From Stigmatella ashevillena (GTDB lineage Bacteria; Myxococcota; Myxococcia; Myxococcales; Myxococcaceae), in contig NZ_JAQNDM010000002.1 of assembly GCF_028368975.1 (NCBI RefSeq), forward strand, positions 6,442,425 to 6,506,424: a stretch of 64,000 nt of DNA. Reading direction: 5' to 3'. This document shows positions 62,593 through 64,000 of this stretch, piece after piece. Position 1 is the first letter of the stretch. Every line of letters begins with the position of its first letter. Made by a program: the position numbers and the translations under genes. The notes under the pieces are model-generated. The model did not search any database, was not told the DNA's origin, and saw only the letters and a list, made by a program, of their open reading frames with translations.

Positions 62593-63780
62593 ATGGGGCT
62601 GCGAATCGCGATGCTGACCGCTGTGTTTCCTCCGTCCGTGGGAGGAATCCAGACACACACCCTGAGGTTGTCCCAGCGGCTCGTGGCACAGGGCGCGCAA
62701 GTGGTGGTGCTCACCCGCCATCACCAAGGGCTGCCCCGCCAGGAGTTCATGGAGGGCGTCGAGGTGCTGCGCCTGGGGCAGGGGGATGCTCGCCGCGAGG
62801 TGGCCACCGCGACCTACCTGGCCGACAGCCTGCGGGTGCTGGTCTCCCGGCGTGGAGAACTGGATGTGATGCACGCACACCAGATGCTCTCGCCCACCAG
62901 CGTTGGACTGCTGGCCCGCAAGGCGCTTGGGATTCCCCTGGTCATCAATCCGCATGCCTGCGGCCCTCAGGGAGACGTTCACTCTCTGAGAAACGCTCAC
63001 TGGCTCGCAGGAGGTTGGCGCCTCGGTGCGGCACGCCGGTGGGCGGATGCCTTCGTCAGCATCAGCGAGCCCATCCGGGAAGAGCTGAGGGCTTCGGGCA
63101 TTGGGGAGGACCGCCTCTGGCGGATCGCCAACGGCGTGGATCTGGACACCTTCCGTCCCGCGGGGGCCGAGGAGCGCCACGCGCTGCGCGCCCGGCTGGG
63201 GCTGCCGCAGGGGCCCGTGGTCACCTATTCCGGGCGACTGGCTCCTGAAAAGGGCGTGGATGTGTTGCTGGAGGCCTGGGCGTTGCTCGTGCGCGCGCGC
63301 CCCGAGGCCACGTTGGTGCTGCTGGGAAATGGACCCGAGGAAGCCGCCCTCCGGGGGCGCGTGGCGCAGCTCGGGGTGGGTGACTCCGTACGCCTGATGG
63401 GTGCGGTCGCCGATGTGCCCGCATGGCTGCGCGCGAGTGATGTCTTCGCCCTGGCCTCGCGGACCGAGGGGTTGCCGGTGGCGCTCCTGGAGGGCATGGC
63501 GTGTGCGTTGCCCTCGGTGGCCACCCGTGTGGGGGGCACCCCGGAGGTGCTGGAAGACGGCGTTCATGGGCGGCTCGTGCCGTCCGAGACTCCCGGCGCC
63601 CTCGCCAAGGGGCTGCTCGAGGCGCTGGATCCCGGCACGGGCTTGCGGTGGGGCGCGGCTGCGCGCGAGCGGGTGGAGGCGCGCTTCTCGCTGGATGCCA
63701 TCGCCCACCGCCTCTTGCAGCTCTATGGCGGGCTGGTTCACGAACGTGCCTTCGCCCGGTCCAGCGCAGGAACTGTCTGA
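62593..63780 (+). CDS. Glycosyltransferase family 4 (GT-B) protein
   Basis: 395 residues from ATG 62593 (GGGAGGAAGC upstream; an upstream in-frame start at 62533 lacks this). N-terminal AMLTAVFPPSVGGIQTHTLRLSQRL, AHQMLSPTSVGLLARKALGIP, then NGVDLDTFRP and the donor-site signature ALASRTEGLPVALLEGMACALPSVATRVGGTPEV. It is a retaining GT4-type enzyme. It is divergent from the previous gene (183-bp gap) and ten bases upstream of a further gene on the same strand, so it is probably the first gene of a rightward operon. Confidence 0.9.
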   Translation: MGLRIAMLTAVFPPSVGGIQTHTLRLSQRLVAQGAQVVVLTRHHQGLPRQEFMEGVEVLRLGQGDARREVATATYLADSLRVLVSRRGELDVMHAHQMLSPTSVGLLARKALGIPLVINPHACGPQGDVHSLRNAHWLAGGWRLGAARRWADAFVSISEPIREELRASGIGEDRLWRIANGVDLDTFRPAGAEERHALRARLGLPQGPVVTYSGRLAPEKGVDVLLEAWALLVRARPEATLVLLGNGPEEAALRGRVAQLGVGDSVRLMGAVADVPAWLRASDVFALASRTEGLPVALLEGMACALPSVATRVGGTPEVLEDGVHGRLVPSETPGALAKGLLEALDPGTGLRWGAAARERVEARFSLDAIAHRLLQLYGGLVHERAFARSSAGTV

Positions 63781-63790
63781 GGAGACTCGA

Positions 63791-64000
63791 ATGAGCCGAT
63801 CCGTGTCCGGACGTTCGCGCCGCGTCGCCTATTTGATGTCGTGGTTTCCGGCGGTCACGGAGACGTTCATCCTCTACGAGATCCTCGAACTCGAGCGGCT
63901 GGGCATTGAGGTGGAGGTGTTTCCGCTGTTCGGCCGCCATGGCACGGTGCGGCACCCCGGCGCCAGCAAGCTGATCGCCCGGGCGCACTACCGGCGGATG
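63791..64000 (+). CDS. Glycosyltransferase, N-terminal fragment (runs off window)
   Basis: 70 residues are visible from ATG 63791, preceded by GAGGAGACTCG. MSRSVSGRSRRVAYLMSWFPAVTETFILYEILELERLGIEVEVFPLFGRHG is a typical GT-B N terminus; SWFPAVTETFILYEI occurs in colanic-acid-type and other surface polysaccharide glycosyltransferases. It starts ten bases after the preceding glycosyltransferase, in the same operon. The rest is outside the window. Confidence 0.8.
   Translation, partial: MSRSVSGRSRRVAYLMSWFPAVTETFILYEILELERLGIEVEVFPLFGRHGTVRHPGASKLIARAHYRRM

Overview
The window reads as a piece of a myxobacterial chromosome (order Myxococcales, most like the Cystobacter/Stigmatella/Archangium group). 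The basis is very high GC with strong third-position G/C bias, dense genes, an FHA/NtrC-like protein, eukaryote-like Ser/Thr kinases, a DUF2381 (Myxococcus paralogous family TIGR02268) protein, a decayed imm11 gene of myxobacterial type, many secreted lipoproteins with PDAG-type linkers or Cys-rich repeats, a fibro-slime protein and secreted hydrolases. dnaN and recF lie in it, so the chromosome origin may not be far away. The species is inferred, not proven. I saw no rRNA, tRNA, CRISPR array, transposase or prophage.

Layout. 1-3.7 kb: a leftward group of an FHA-GAF-AAA+ protein with degenerate sigma54-contact motifs, a polytopic membrane protein and a J-like membrane protein. 3.9-14.4 kb: SIMPL-domain protein, MCP-like transducer, small lipoprotein, large Cys-rich lipoprotein, secreted M64 metallopeptidase, a purine-phosphorylase-fold protein with an unknown partner, and a PEGA-type protein. 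14.6-21.1 kb: a lipid kinase, then a five-gene block: NrtR-type Nudix regulator, PP2C phosphatase, atypical protein kinase, PncA-like cysteine hydrolase and vWA protein. The regulator gene and the hydrolase gene have nearly identical promoters (TTGACT-N17-TATGTT) carrying the same GTGTY-N5-GACAC operator, so the block looks like one NAD/ADP-ribose-controlled regulon. This is the strongest candidate here for an undescribed system.

21.3-28.2 kb: an orphan histidine kinase, a thioredoxin with a zinc ribbon, a zinc-ligand-free ribosomal protein S4 paralogue behind a Fur/Zur-type box, and an overlapping operon of ECF sigma factor, membrane anti-sigma candidate and secreted caspase-like protease with surface repeats. 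28.5-36.3 kb: dnaN and recF, separated by a decayed imm11 immunity gene, a kinase/DUF2381 pair, a MORN-like protein and an unknown gene just upstream of recF. recF has no stop at the usual family end and runs antisense into a small membrane-protein gene. 36.5-39.8 kb: an Mla-type lipid transport operon. 39.9-46.6 kb: a MocR regulator and DUF2917 pair around an 11-bp inverted repeat, a cyclase, a GST, a LysR/alpha-beta hydrolase pair and an IRED-like oxidoreductase.

46.8-61.1 kb is rich in secreted proteins: subtilase, fibro-slime protein, a lipoprotein pair of which one has a JAMM-like HxHP motif, CBM3-GH16 glycosidase, P450, large lipoprotein and DsbA-like protein. 61.2-64.0 kb holds three glycosyltransferase genes that look like part of a polysaccharide cluster continuing beyond the window. 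The accessory blocks at 29.6-33.4, 45.7-46.8 and 51.7-53.9 kb are visibly less GC-biased than their neighbours.
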